Source of the DNA: DASPTT01 sp035623275 | GTDB lineage: Bacteria; Actinomycetota; Acidimicrobiia; Acidimicrobiales; UBA8190 | Length of the DNA stretch: 24,150 nt | Direction of reading: 5' to 3' | Assembly: GCA_035623275.1 (NCBI GenBank) | Contig: DASPTT010000110.1 | Location: 1 to 24,150, forward strand | Notes under the pieces: model-generated | What the model saw: the letters and a program-made list of their open reading frames with translations, nothing else | What the model was told of the DNA's origin: nothing | Database searches by the model: none | Position numbers and translations under genes: made by a program | Shown here: in pieces, positions 1-7,064 of the stretch | How positions within the stretch are numbered: position 1 is the first letter of the stretch | Layout of the letters: each line of letters starts with the position of its first letter

Positions 1-2
1 GC

Positions 3-995
3 GACGCCGGGATCGAGGCGCCCGAGCTCACCGAGCTTCGCCGTTTCAGCTGGGGCACCGTGCTGCTGGTGCTGGGCTCGATCATCGGCATGTGGGCCAT
101 CATCGGCGTCCTCATCGACGTGGCCGCGTCCTTCTCCACCATCAAGGGCGCATCCTGGGGATGGGTGGCGGCCGTGTTCGTCCTCAGCCTGTTCCCGCCC
201 GTCGTCGAGGCGTGGGGCTTGGTGGGGTCCGTGTTCGCGGGCGTGCCCTCCCGGCCGGTCATCATCCTCGAATTCGCCAACGACTTCACCGGCCTGGTGG
301 GCGGGACCCCGGCCACCTTGGCCATGACCATCCGCTTCTTCCAGAAGCGGGGGGCGACGTCGACCTATGCGGTGACGGCGGGGGCGCTCAACAGCGCCAC
401 GAGCTGGATCGTCAAGGGCGTGCTGTTCCTCGTCTCGATCCCCCTCGCCATCGCCAGCTTCAATCCCGGCGAGTCGGGCTCGGGCACCCACAGCGGCCTC
501 GTCCACCTGCTGCTCGTGCTCATCATCGTGGTGGGGGTCGTGGCCGGGATCGTCGGGCTCGTGCTCACCTTCGCCCGGCGCATCCGCCTCATGGTGGCGG
601 ACAAGCTTAGGCCGTTGGCCGCCAAGGCCTTCGAGCCGGTGCGCAACCTGGCCCGCCAGCCCCGGCGGTTCGCCGCCCTGGTGGGCGGGAACCTCGGCTC
701 CCAGCTGGCGACCGCGCTGGCCCTCGGCGCGTCGCTGCACGCCTTCGGCCAGCACCTGTCATTGGCCGAGATCTTCTTCACCATCACCATCGCCTCGATG
801 CTCGGCGGCGTCTCGCCGGTCCCCGGCGGCATGGGCGTGGTGGAGGCGGGCATGATCGCGGGGCTCGCCGGATTCGGCGTCCCGGAGGACGTGGCCGTGG
901 CCGCCGTGTTCGTCCAGCGGCTCTTCACCGCCTACCTGCCGCCGATCTGGGGCTACGCGGCGCTGCTGTGGCTGCGCCGGCACGACTTCCTGTGA
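3..995 (+). CDS. Flippase-like / lysylphosphatidylglycerol synthase TM-region protein (UPF0104), 5'-partial
   Basis: This integral membrane protein is open through the left window edge, so its N-terminus is missing. The visible part of about 330 residues is almost entirely hydrophobic helices broken by short basic loops. It resembles the UPF0104 / LPG_synthase_TM family (PF03706), which includes the flippase half of MprF and many stand-alone proteins of unknown lipid substrate. Supporting signs are the central segment with small residues around FANDFTGLVGGTPATLAM, the later ISPVPGG-like loop (VSPVPGGMGVVEAG), and a final helix ending WLRRHDFL. It is a probable lipid or polyprenol-linked substrate handler in the cytoplasmic membrane; the actual substrate cannot be read from sequence. 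The first internal ATG (62 region) is not the real start, because the frame is coding upstream. It converges on the next gene with only 7 nt between stops. Confidence 0.75.
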   Translation, partial: DAGIEAPELTELRRFSWGTVLLVLGSIIGMWAIIGVLIDVAASFSTIKGASWGWVAAVFVLSLFPPVVEAWGLVGSVFAGVPSRPVIILEFANDFTGLVGGTPATLAMTIRFFQKRGATSTYAVTAGALNSATSWIVKGVLFLVSIPLAIASFNPGESGSGTHSGLVHLLLVLIIVVGVVAGIVGLVLTFARRIRLMVADKLRPLAAKAFEPVRNLARQPRRFAALVGGNLGSQLATALALGASLHAFGQHLSLAEIFFTITIASMLGGVSPVPGGMGVVEAGMIAGLAGFGVPEDVAVAAVFVQRLFTAYLPPIWGYAALLWLRRHDFL

Positions 996-1002
996 GGCGC
1001 CC

Positions 1003-1437
1003 TCAATCCGAGGCTTCGATGTCGACCATGTACGCCTCGTAGACGAGGTCGGAGCCGATATGGCGGTGACGGACCAGGCCGGCGAGCAGCGCCATCGTGC
1101 GGTCGCGCACCTTGTCGACTCCCTCGCCGTCGTCCAGCGCCTCGAGGAGCTCGGTCGTCTCCGAGCGGAGCCGGTCATGGTCCGCGCGTGCCTGCTGCAC
1201 GCGGTGCATGAGCCGGGGCGCGTCGGCGACGATCCGGGTGAGCAGACCCTCGGGGCCCTCGGAGTACTCGATGTGGCGGTCGAGCGCGTCCGAGAGGACC
1301 GCCACCTGCTCGCGCAGGCTGGCCGACCAGGCGGCCTCGCGCTCGGTGGCCGGCGAGGTGAGGGCGCCCTCCACCCCACCGATGGCGGCCCGCAGGCCGC
1401 GCCGGTGGACCCTCGCCTGCTCGAAGGACTCGTCCAT
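1003..1437 (-). CDS. Hemerythrin-like four-helix protein
   Basis: This 144-aa soluble, helical protein has histidines and acidic residues spaced as in HHE/hemerythrin-like bundles: H11, H55 with E60, H87, and the terminal cluster H124/H126 with D130. Hemerythrin-like domains bind a di-iron centre for oxygen or NO sensing or detoxification, but small actinobacterial members are mostly uncharacterised, so the ligand is inferred. The ATG at 1437 is chosen because GGAGGG lies about 6 nt upstream. The longer reading frame to 1530 adds low-complexity residues without a ribosome-binding site. It is divergent from the HtrA gene across about 160 bp that would hold both promoters. The canonical HxxxE spacing is not exact (H55 to E60 is HxxxxE), so a non-metal helical bundle remains possible. 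Confidence 0.6.
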   Translation of the reverse strand: MDESFEQARVHRRGLRAAIGGVEGALTSPATEREAAWSASLREQVAVLSDALDRHIEYSEGPEGLLTRIVADAPRLMHRVQQARADHDRLRSETTELLEALDDGEGVDKVRDRTMALLAGLVRHRHIGSDLVYEAYMVDIEASD

Positions 1438-1595
1438 GGCGCCCCCTCCGTCGTCCGCGACCCCATCGTACGCCCGGCCTCCGTCCAATGCTGCGCCGAC
1501 GGGTTGCGATCGCGCCATGGAACGGGCCACCGCACCCCTGGTCGGAGGCCGTTCGGCCCTACTGGCCGCCCGGCGCGCGACAGGACAATCGATCC

Positions 1596-2888
1596 ATGGA
1601 CGGGAGCCGGGTCCTCACGGGCGCGAGTGGCGCGACGGTGGTCGCCACGCCCACCGGCGCGACGCACGGGGACTGGCCCCGCGACCCGTGGACGCCGCGC
1701 CAGCCGGGCACGGGGATGGGGAACCTCCTCCTGGCGGTCCTGGCGGTGCTCGTCACGGTGGTGGGGCTGCTGGTGGCCCGGACGACCGCGTCGTGGCTCG
1801 GTGCCAGCACCGGCGAGCCCTCCTTGGGCGCGGGTGCCCAGGGCGCCCTCGGCGCCGGGGGCGCGCCGGCGTCTTCGCCCTCGGGCTCGTCGTCGGCACC
1901 GCAGGCGGCCGCGCCCGCGTCGGGCGGCGGGTCCCCCGACGCGAACGCCATCGCCGGCACCGTGGAGCCGGCGGTCGTCGACGTCACGTCGCAGCTCGGG
2001 CTCACCAGCGACTCGGTGGCCGGCACCGGGATGGTGCTCAGCGCCACCGGCGAGGTCCTCACCAACAACCACGTGGTCAACGGGGCCACATCGGTGTCGG
2101 TGCTCGACATCGGCGACGGGCGCACGTATCGCGCCGACGTCGTGGGGACGGACCCCACCGACGACGTGGCGGTCCTCCAGCTGCGCGACGCCGCCGGCCT
2201 GGCCACGGTCCGGCTGGGGTCCGCCGCGCACCTGGCGGTGGGCCAGGACGTCGTCGCCATCGGCAACGCCTGGGGCACCGGCGGGCGGCCCTCGGTCACC
2301 TCGGGGCCGATCGTCGGGCTCGACCAGTCGATCGCCGCCAGCGACGAGGCATCCCACAGCACCGAGCACCTCGACGGCCTCATCGAATCCCGGGCCACGC
2401 TGCAGCCGGGCGACTCCGGCGGGCCCCTGGTCGACACGTCTGGTGCGGTGGTGGGGATGGACACGGCCGCCGGCAGCGCCACGTCGGGCGACGGCGCCGG
2501 CGCGGGCTTCGCCGTCCCCATCGACCGGGCGCTGACCATCGCCCGCCTGATCGTGGCCGGCGACGCGTCGAGCACCGTGCACGTGGGGACCCCCGCCTAT
2601 CTCGGCGTGCAGGTGGAGGCGGCGGCGGTGATCCCCGGCCTCAACGTGACCGCCACGCCGGGCGCGCTCATCTCCGAGGTGGAGCCGGGCTCGCCCGCCG
2701 ACCAGGCAGGCCTGCTCCCCGGCGACGAGATCGTGTCGGTCAACGGCACGCCGGTGGACTCCCCCGCGGCGCTGCGCACGCTGCTGCGGGGTTTCGGCTC
2801 GGGTGACGTCGTCGACGTCGGGTGGAACGACGCGCTCGGACAGCACCACCAGACCGCCGTGCAGTTGGTCGCCGGACCGGCGGACTGA
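1596..2888 (+). CDS. Membrane-anchored HtrA/DegP-type serine protease with PDZ domain
   Basis: This 430-aa trypsin-like protease probably acts outside the membrane on misfolded or regulatory proteins. It has a short cytoplasmic segment, one membrane helix at about 43-61, a Ser/Ala/Gly-rich linker at 70-115, the protease domain at about 120-320, and one PDZ domain at about 335-425 (YLGV start, GSPADQAGLLPGDEI). The catalytic triad is visible: H159 in NNHVVNG, D190 in TDDVAVL and S274 in GDSGGPL. The ATG at 1596 is preferred over the 36-codon longer frame because AGGA lies 10 nt upstream and the extension lacks family-like sequence. This is the single-PDZ, single-TM layout common among actinobacterial HtrA/PepD paralogues. 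It converges on the PAS gene. Confidence 0.93.
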   Translation: MDGSRVLTGASGATVVATPTGATHGDWPRDPWTPRQPGTGMGNLLLAVLAVLVTVVGLLVARTTASWLGASTGEPSLGAGAQGALGAGGAPASSPSGSSSAPQAAAPASGGGSPDANAIAGTVEPAVVDVTSQLGLTSDSVAGTGMVLSATGEVLTNNHVVNGATSVSVLDIGDGRTYRADVVGTDPTDDVAVLQLRDAAGLATVRLGSAAHLAVGQDVVAIGNAWGTGGRPSVTSGPIVGLDQSIAASDEASHSTEHLDGLIESRATLQPGDSGGPLVDTSGAVVGMDTAAGSATSGDGAGAGFAVPIDRALTIARLIVAGDASSTVHVGTPAYLGVQVEAAAVIPGLNVTATPGALISEVEPGSPADQAGLLPGDEIVSVNGTPVDSPAALRTLLRGFGSGDVVDVGWNDALGQHHQTAVQLVAGPAD

Positions 2889-2927
2889 CGCCGAGCACCC
2901 CTCGGCCCGAGCGAGGTCGACCCGCGA

Positions 2928-3365
2928 TCAGGGCGTCTCGGGACGCTCGGAGACGTCCCGCGCGACGTGGGCGGCGACGTACAGCCTCCCTTCGACCCGC
3001 ACCGGCTGGAGACGGCCCACGATGGGGACGAAGGTCCCGTCGGCGGTCTCGGCCTCGGGGTAGAGACCGGGGTCCATCTCCCGGTCGCGGGGCTCGGCCA
3101 GATACCCGCGGCGGTAGGCCTGGTGTCCCCATCGCTTGGACGCGGGGACGAGCATCTCCACGAACTCCCCGGCGATGTCCCCGCTCTGCATGCCGAAGAG
3201 CTCCTCGGCGGGTTCGTTCATGCCGAGCACCACGCCCTGGAAGTCGACGATGACCACCGGCGCCTGCTGGGCACCGAACTCGGGGACGGCATCGAGCACC
3301 GCGTCGGGGATCTCCAGCGAGGGCAGGTCGGTCGAGCTCACGGACGTCGGCTCCTTGATGTCCAT
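2928..3365 (-). CDS. Stand-alone PAS-domain protein
   Basis: This 145-aa protein is essentially a single PAS domain. It has VVIVDFQGVVLGMNEPAEELFG at about 38-59, then a GDIAGEFVEMLVPASKRWGHQAYRRGYL helix segment, a DGTFVPIVGRLQPV strand and a final strand ending ARDVSE. PAS domains bind ligands or cofactors, or mediate signalling contacts; here no kinase, cyclase or DNA-binding output domain is present, so it may act in trans. The start is set at the ATG at 3365. An ATG 42 nt upstream (3407) is also in frame, but it would translate the tandem repeat as a PDTPRP-like stretch. Neither has a convincing ribosome-binding site. It lies downstream of the SipW/TasA-like genes on the same strand, behind a GC hairpin, so co-transcription is uncertain. 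Confidence 0.75.
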   Translation of the reverse strand: MDIKEPTSVSSTDLPSLEIPDAVLDAVPEFGAQQAPVVIVDFQGVVLGMNEPAEELFGMQSGDIAGEFVEMLVPASKRWGHQAYRRGYLAEPRDREMDPGLYPEAETADGTFVPIVGRLQPVRVEGRLYVAAHVARDVSERPETP

Positions 3366-3366
3366 C

Positions 3367-3401
3367 GGGCGGGGGGTGTCGGGCGGGGGGTGTCGGGCGG
3401 G
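3367..3401. repeat. 14-bp tandem repeat upstream of the PAS gene
   Basis: Two exact copies of a 14-nt unit (gggcggggggtgtc) occupy 3367-3380 and 3381-3394, followed by a half copy (gggcggg). The repeat abuts the chosen ATG of the PAS gene at 3365. It could be slippage-prone and change leader length or, if the upstream ATG is used, the N-terminus. Confidence 0.85.
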
Positions 3402-3424
3402 ACGCATCGACCGTACCCGCCGCA

Positions 3425-3441
3425 GCGCGCTGTCGGCGCGC
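3425..3441 (-). terminator. GC hairpin after the second TasA-like gene
   Basis: GCGCGC at 3425-3430 pairs perfectly with GCGCGC at 3436-3441 around a 5-nt loop, just beyond the stop of the gene at 3446. There is no U-tract, as is usual for putative actinobacterial hairpin terminators, so termination is a guess; it could also be an mRNA 3' stabiliser. Confidence 0.4.
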
Positions 3442-3443
3442 CC

Positions 3444-3463
3444 GCCTACTGGTTCGTGGTGAC
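3444..3463. repeat. 20-bp direct repeat, copy 1 (3' end of second TasA-like gene)
   Basis: This 20-bp stretch is identical to 4022-4041. It covers the last five sense codons (VTTNQ), the TAG stop and two further bases of the gene. The other copy is at the same place in the neighbouring paralogue. Confidence 0.95.
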
Positions 3464-4003
3464 GGCACTGCGCAGCTGGGTGCTCGCCGGGGTGTTCGAC
3501 CCGGTGACGGCGAGGCTGAGCGTCATGGTGATCGAGGTCACCGTGATACCCGATGCGGTCGCCTTGAGATACACGTGCCCGCCGACCGGGGGGACGACGC
3601 TGGAGGCGACCGTCGTCACCGAGTTGATGCCGTAGGTCCCCCCGATGGCCGTGCCCGCCCCCCCACTGCACAGACCGCCCGACCAGGCGACGCTGCACAC
3701 GGCGAGGGAGAACGTGGTGAGCCCGAGGCCTGCGGAGACCATGACCGTGTAGCTGATCTGGGTCAGGGCCACGGTCCCGTCGTTGGCCACCGTCGCGGTC
3801 TGGCTCCCTCCGATCAGGTCCCACGTGAACGAGGTCGGGCTCGACGACACCCCCCAGGCCGCGCCGGTCACGTCCTCGGTGCCCGCCGCGGCCCCCTTCA
3901 CCACTGTGCTCCCGGCGGCCGACAGCGGCACGGCCAGCACCAACAGGGCGGCCAGGGAGCCGACCGCCGCCCGCCGTCGCGTCCGGGCCGTTCCCCCCGC
4001 CAC
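3446..4003 (-). CDS. TasA/camelysin-like secreted protein, second paralogue
   Basis: This secreted protein of about 185 aa is predicted to be all-beta. It has a basic N-terminus (TARTRRR), a hydrophobic signal helix at about 14-33, then Thr/Ser/Val/Gly-rich beta-strand sequence. Two cysteines in CSVAWSGGLCSG (C103, C112) match the arrangement in the upstream paralogue, which suggests a conserved disulfide loop. It ends in VTTNQ, exactly as the paralogue does. TasA/camelysin-type proteins are matured by SipW-type peptidases and form surface fibres; a SipW-like peptidase lies two genes upstream. A GTG at 4003 is the first sensible start after the previous stop, 18 nt away; its ribosome-binding site (GGAG) is unusually close, so the start is uncertain. 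The reading frame stays open to 4396, but that part is shadow sequence. Confidence 0.6.
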   Translation of the reverse strand: MAGGTARTRRRAAVGSLAALLVLAVPLSAAGSTVVKGAAAGTEDVTGAAWGVSSSPTSFTWDLIGGSQTATVANDGTVALTQISYTVMVSAGLGLTTFSLAVCSVAWSGGLCSGGAGTAIGGTYGINSVTTVASSVVPPVGGHVYLKATASGITVTSITMTLSLAVTGSNTPASTQLRSAVTTNQ

Positions 4004-4021
4004 CGCTCCGCCCGTCGATCG

Positions 4022-4041
4022 GCCTACTGGTTCGTGGTGAC
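4022..4041. repeat. 20-bp direct repeat, copy 2 (3' end of first TasA-like gene)
   Basis: This is the identical partner of 3444-3463, again spanning codons for VTTNQ, TAG and two bases beyond. The flanking sequence differs on both sides, although the genes are diverged paralogues. Confidence 0.95.
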
Positions 4042-4689
4042 CGGCGCCCGCTGCTGCTCGGTGAAGGTGTAGGTGAGCGTGGTGGTCAGCCCCTGGATCG
4101 TCGGCGAAGGCGAGACCCCGTTGGTGGACGCCTCGGTCCCGACGAGGGTCAGGCTGACCTGCAGGTGCGCCACCTGGCCGGTCGACGCGGCCAGGGCCGG
4201 CACGTTCGAGAGGGCCACCGCGGTCCCCGCACTGTTCATGGAGCTGACGGCGGTCTGCGCCAGGATGGACGTGGCCGTCCCGCTGCAGGTGCCGCCCGCG
4301 CTCCAGGCCACGGAGCACTGCGTGATGGTGACGTCGAGACCCTCGCCCGCGGCGCTGCCGTTGGTGAGCGCGTTGACCGGGCTGCCCGCCACCCACAGGG
4401 TCATGCCGGCCGCCGAGGCCAGGGACCCCGTGTTGTTCAGGTTGACGGCCACGTTGTCCACGTCGCCGGGGGCCATGAGGCCGGTGAAGTTGGAGAACCC
4501 GACCGACGGCGCATCGGCGCCGACGGTCAGGTTCAGGGTGCCGCTCGAGACCTGCTCGGTCCCCGTGGCCTGCGCGGTGAGCCCCGCGTAGACCGCCGCT
4601 GCGGTGAACAGCGCGACGGCGAGGGTGAAGACACCCGCCAGCATCGTGCGCGCCCGGCGACCTCTGGATCGGACGTGGGTCGGCCTCAT
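4024..4689 (-). CDS. TasA/camelysin-like secreted protein, first paralogue
   Basis: This 221-aa secreted protein has a basic N-terminal region (RSRGRRARTM) and a hydrophobic signal segment at about 16-39. It then has ATGTEQVSSGTLNLTVG, a layout typical of TasA/CalY-like proteins, where the mature chain begins shortly before a GTL-x-L strand. The rest is Thr/Ser/Ala/Gly/Val-rich with NNTGS-type turns, as in a beta-sandwich fibre subunit. C125 and C135 lie in CSVAWSAGGTCSG, shared with the downstream paralogue, and both proteins end VTTNQ. The ATG at 4689 has GGAAGA 6-8 nt upstream. The SipW-type peptidase gene ends 32 nt upstream, the usual pairing of peptidase and substrate. A surface-fibre or matrix role is inferred from the family; the sequence could also be another small SipW-dependent exported protein. 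Confidence 0.7.
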   Translation of the reverse strand: MRPTHVRSRGRRARTMLAGVFTLAVALFTAAAVYAGLTAQATGTEQVSSGTLNLTVGADAPSVGFSNFTGLMAPGDVDNVAVNLNNTGSLASAAGMTLWVAGSPVNALTNGSAAGEGLDVTITQCSVAWSAGGTCSGTATSILAQTAVSSMNSAGTAVALSNVPALAASTGQVAHLQVSLTLVGTEASTNGVSPSPTIQGLTTTLTYTFTEQQRAPVTTNQ

Positions 4690-4721
4690 GGTGCTCTTCC
4701 TTGCTCCTGTGCTTCGGTGCT

Positions 4722-5429
4722 CTATGCCGCCGCCACCCGCCGTGGCGGCTGGCGGAGGATGACCTGGGCGCCGGTCACGGCCACGAACAGGCCCGCGCTC
4801 ACGACCATGAGGACTCGGACGGCGTTCCCGTGCATGGCCACCATGGCGTTGCCCGCCAGTGGCACGCCGAAGACGACCTGCTGGATCGAGGGGGCGTCGA
4901 TCCGTGCGTGCCAGGGGTCCGGCGCGGGGTTGGCGTCGCCCTTGGTGGTGATCACCGGGTGGTCGGGCGAGCCGGAGACCGACACCACCCGATGCGCGTA
5001 GGAGACGGTCTTGCCCGGTGGGACGAAGATGACGACCATCCCGGGCCGGATCCGGCTGACGGGGATGGCCCGGCTCACGAGGGCGGCGCCCGGCGCATAG
5101 GTGGGGCGCATGCTCCCGGTCAGCACGGGCTGCACGCTCACGTGGAGGAAGAAGAGGAGCCCGGCCGCGGCGAAGAGCAGGGCCGAGGATCCCAGGACGA
5201 GCACCGTGCCGGCCGCCCGCCAGATGCGGCGCACGGCGTAGGTCCGTCGCACGGCGTGGGTCCGGCGCGGCGTGTGAGGAGCTGGCGTCGGGCGCAGGGT
5301 GGGCGTCGGGCGGCTGCCGACGGCGGGAAGCCCGGGCGGCACGGCACGGGACGCGGGCACCGACCCGGGCGCGACGCGGCGCGCCCGTGTCGGTCTGCGC
5401 TCCAAGAACGCCGGCAGTGCGACAGCCAT
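4722..5429 (-). CDS. SipW-type (ER/archaeal-like) signal peptidase I
   Basis: This 235-aa membrane peptidase cleaves signal peptides outside the membrane. It has a Pro/Arg-rich cytoplasmic N-terminus of about 70 residues with small repeats (THAVRR, TYAVRR), TM1 at about 72-96, the catalytic part, and TM2 at about 204-225. The nucleophile is S106 in TGSMRPT. The general base is H146 in SYAHRVVSV, in place of the lysine of ordinary bacterial enzymes, which places it in the SipW/ER-type class. The conserved TKGDAN box carries D165. The ATG at 5429 has a G-rich ribosome-binding site. It is the first gene of an apparent operon with two TasA-like exported proteins, its likely substrates. The long arginine/proline head is unusual compared with Bacillus SipW. 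Confidence 0.88.
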   Translation of the reverse strand: MAVALPAFLERRPTRARRVAPGSVPASRAVPPGLPAVGSRPTPTLRPTPAPHTPRRTHAVRRTYAVRRIWRAAGTVLVLGSSALLFAAAGLLFFLHVSVQPVLTGSMRPTYAPGAALVSRAIPVSRIRPGMVVIFVPPGKTVSYAHRVVSVSGSPDHPVITTKGDANPAPDPWHARIDAPSIQQVVFGVPLAGNAMVAMHGNAVRVLMVVSAGLFVAVTGAQVILRQPPRRVAAA

Positions 5430-5447
5430 CCCCAGTCCCCCCGAGCC

Positions 5448-5475
5448 GTATCGGCAGGTGGGAGGGGGTTCTTTA
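5448..5475 (-). promoter_or_regulatory. Candidate sigma-28/WhiG-type promoter for the SipW operon
   Basis: On the minus strand TAAA (5475-5472) is followed after 16 nt by GCCGATAC (5455-5448). The FliA/WhiG consensus is TAAA-N15-GCCGATAA, so the -10 matches 7 of 8 bases and the spacer is one longer. Transcription would start near 5440, leaving a short leader containing the G-rich ribosome-binding site of the ATG at 5429. Found by eye; a chance match is possible. Confidence 0.45.
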
Positions 5476-5484
5476 GGCCGCGGT

Positions 5485-6474
5485 TCAGCCGGGCTCGGCC
5501 TCGTGGCCGGCCGGGGTCAGCCCCCAGTAGGCGTCGGCCGGGGCGATCTCGCCGCGCACCACGCGGTCGATCACCTGGCAGATGGGGAGCTCCAGGCCGT
5601 GGCGGTCGGCCAGCTCCAGGACGTGCACCGCCGTGTTCACCCCTTCGGCGACCATGTGCATGCCCGCCAGGATCTCGTCGAGCTTGCGGCCCTTGCCCAG
5701 CTCCTCGCCGACGGCCCGGTTGCGGCTGTAGGGGCTCATGCAGGTGGCGATGAGGTCGCCCATGCCGGCCAGCCCGGCGAAGGTCATGGGCTGCGCGCCC
5801 ATCGCCACCCCGAGGCGGGTGAGCTCGGCCAGTCCCCGGGACATCACCGCGGCGCGGGTGTTGTCGCCCACGTCGAGTCCCTGGCCGATGCCCGCCGCGA
5901 TGGCGACGACGTTCTTGAGGGCGCCGCCGATCTCGCAGCCGATCACGTCGTCGTTCACGTAGACGCGGAACACCCCGCGGGTCACCACCCGCTGGATGGC
6001 CGTGGCCACGTCGAGGTCCTCGGTGGCCACCACCGCGGCGGCCGCCTTGCCGCTCATGATCTCCCGGGCGATGTTGGGCCCGGTCAGCGCGGCGGCCGGA
6101 TGGCCCGGGAGCACCTCTTTGATGATCTCGGTCATCCGCAGGTACGAGCCGCGCTCGAGGCCCTTGGACAGGCTGACCACGGGGATCCACGGCCGGACGA
6201 AGTCCTTGGCCTCCTCCAGCACACCCCGGAAGCCCGAGGTCGGGACCCCGACGACGAGGAGGTCCGCGCCCGCCACGGCCGCCTCGAGGTCGGCCGTGGC
6301 GGTCAGCTGTCGGGCGAGCACGAACCCCGGCAGGTACTTGGGGTTGGCGTGCTGCCCGTTGACGGCCTCGGCGACCTCGGCATTGCGCGCCCAGAGCACC
6401 GTGGGGTGGCGGGGGGCGACGAGCGAGGCCATGGTCGTCCCCCACGAGCCAGCGCCCAGCACGGCCACCCGCAT
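5485..6474 (-). CDS. gpsA: NAD(P)-dependent glycerol-3-phosphate dehydrogenase
   Basis: This 329-aa cytoplasmic enzyme reduces dihydroxyacetone phosphate to sn-glycerol-3-phosphate, supplying the glycerol backbone for phospholipids. The N-terminal Rossmann fold starts at once with VLGAGSWGT (G7, G9, G12). The substrate-site motifs follow: SLSKGLE with K104, LTGPNIAREI at 130-139, and EIGGALKNVVAIAAG with catalytic K187. The C-terminal helical domain has AGMGDLIATC and SRNRAVGEELGKG. Length and motif order are normal. The ATG at 6474 has GGGAGG 9 nt upstream; the longer reading frame belongs to the gene upstream in another frame. It sits 41 nt after a DUF5684-like gene on the same strand, probably co-transcribed. 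Confidence 0.97.
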   Translation of the reverse strand: MRVAVLGAGSWGTTMASLVAPRHPTVLWARNAEVAEAVNGQHANPKYLPGFVLARQLTATADLEAAVAGADLLVVGVPTSGFRGVLEEAKDFVRPWIPVVSLSKGLERGSYLRMTEIIKEVLPGHPAAALTGPNIAREIMSGKAAAAVVATEDLDVATAIQRVVTRGVFRVYVNDDVIGCEIGGALKNVVAIAAGIGQGLDVGDNTRAAVMSRGLAELTRLGVAMGAQPMTFAGLAGMGDLIATCMSPYSRNRAVGEELGKGRKLDEILAGMHMVAEGVNTAVHVLELADRHGLELPICQVIDRVVRGEIAPADAYWGLTPAGHEAEPG

Positions 6475-6515
6475 GTCGGAACCTCCCACCTCCCGGTGGG
6501 CCGACGCTACAACGA

Positions 6516-6905
6516 TCAGATGGCCGGCGGCGCGGTGAACCCGGTGGCGGCCGGCCCGCGGTACTCGCTGGCGCCGAGCCACAGGATCATGAGGAAGATC
6601 CAGCCCAGGAAGAACAGCCCGACGGTGAAGCCGCCGCCGTGGCCGAAGCTGCGCGACAGGTCGTAGAGCACGATGATGGCGAAGATGATGCCCACGAAGG
6701 GGATCAGGTAGAGGAGCAGCCACCACCAGGGACGGCCGATCAGCCGCAGCAGCACGATGATGTTGTAGATCGGCACGAACGCGGCCCATGCCGGCTGGCT
6801 CGCCTTGCCGAAGACCCCCATGAGCGGCAGGGCCGCGATGACGTACACGGCGATGAAGACGACGAGGAACACGCCAGCACCCGCCGAGGCGACGAGAGCT
6901 CCCAT
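6516..6905 (-). CDS. DUF5684-like small membrane protein
   Basis: This 129-aa protein has about four hydrophobic segments. The diagnostic stretch is FGKASQPAWAAFVPIYNIIVLLRLIGRPWWW, followed by LIPFVGIIFAIIVLYDLSRSFG, the pattern of the DUF5684 family often found near signal peptidases and envelope genes. Function is unknown. The ATG at 6905 is chosen because GGGAGGT lies 8 nt upstream. A second ATG 5 nt further upstream is out of frame. It precedes gpsA by 41 nt and follows a terminator-like hairpin, so these two genes probably form one transcript. The C-terminal tail (GPAATGFTAPPAI) is short and polar. Confidence 0.8.
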   Translation of the reverse strand: MGALVASAGAGVFLVVFIAVYVIAALPLMGVFGKASQPAWAAFVPIYNIIVLLRLIGRPWWWLLLYLIPFVGIIFAIIVLYDLSRSFGHGGGFTVGLFFLGWIFLMILWLGASEYRGPAATGFTAPPAI

Positions 6906-7029
6906 TCCATGACCTCCCGATCCCGTGCGCCCTGCGACGCACACGCGTTGCCTAGCACCTGTTGCGGCCGGCCGCGCGGACCTCGGGTCCGGGGGCACGG
7001 CCGGATGGGACCATGAGAGCGGCAGCGCT

Positions 7030-7055
7030 CGGCCGGGTCTTCGAGGGCCCGGCCG
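7030..7055 (-). terminator. Hairpin after the glycosyltransferase-TIG operon
   Basis: CGGCCGGG (7030-7037) pairs with CCCGGCCG (7048-7055) in a perfect 8-bp stem, directly downstream of the stop at 7065 on the minus strand. No U-tract follows. Its position suggests a terminator separating this operon from the DUF5684/gpsA unit. Confidence 0.5.
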
Positions 7056-7064
7056 CGCTCGGTG

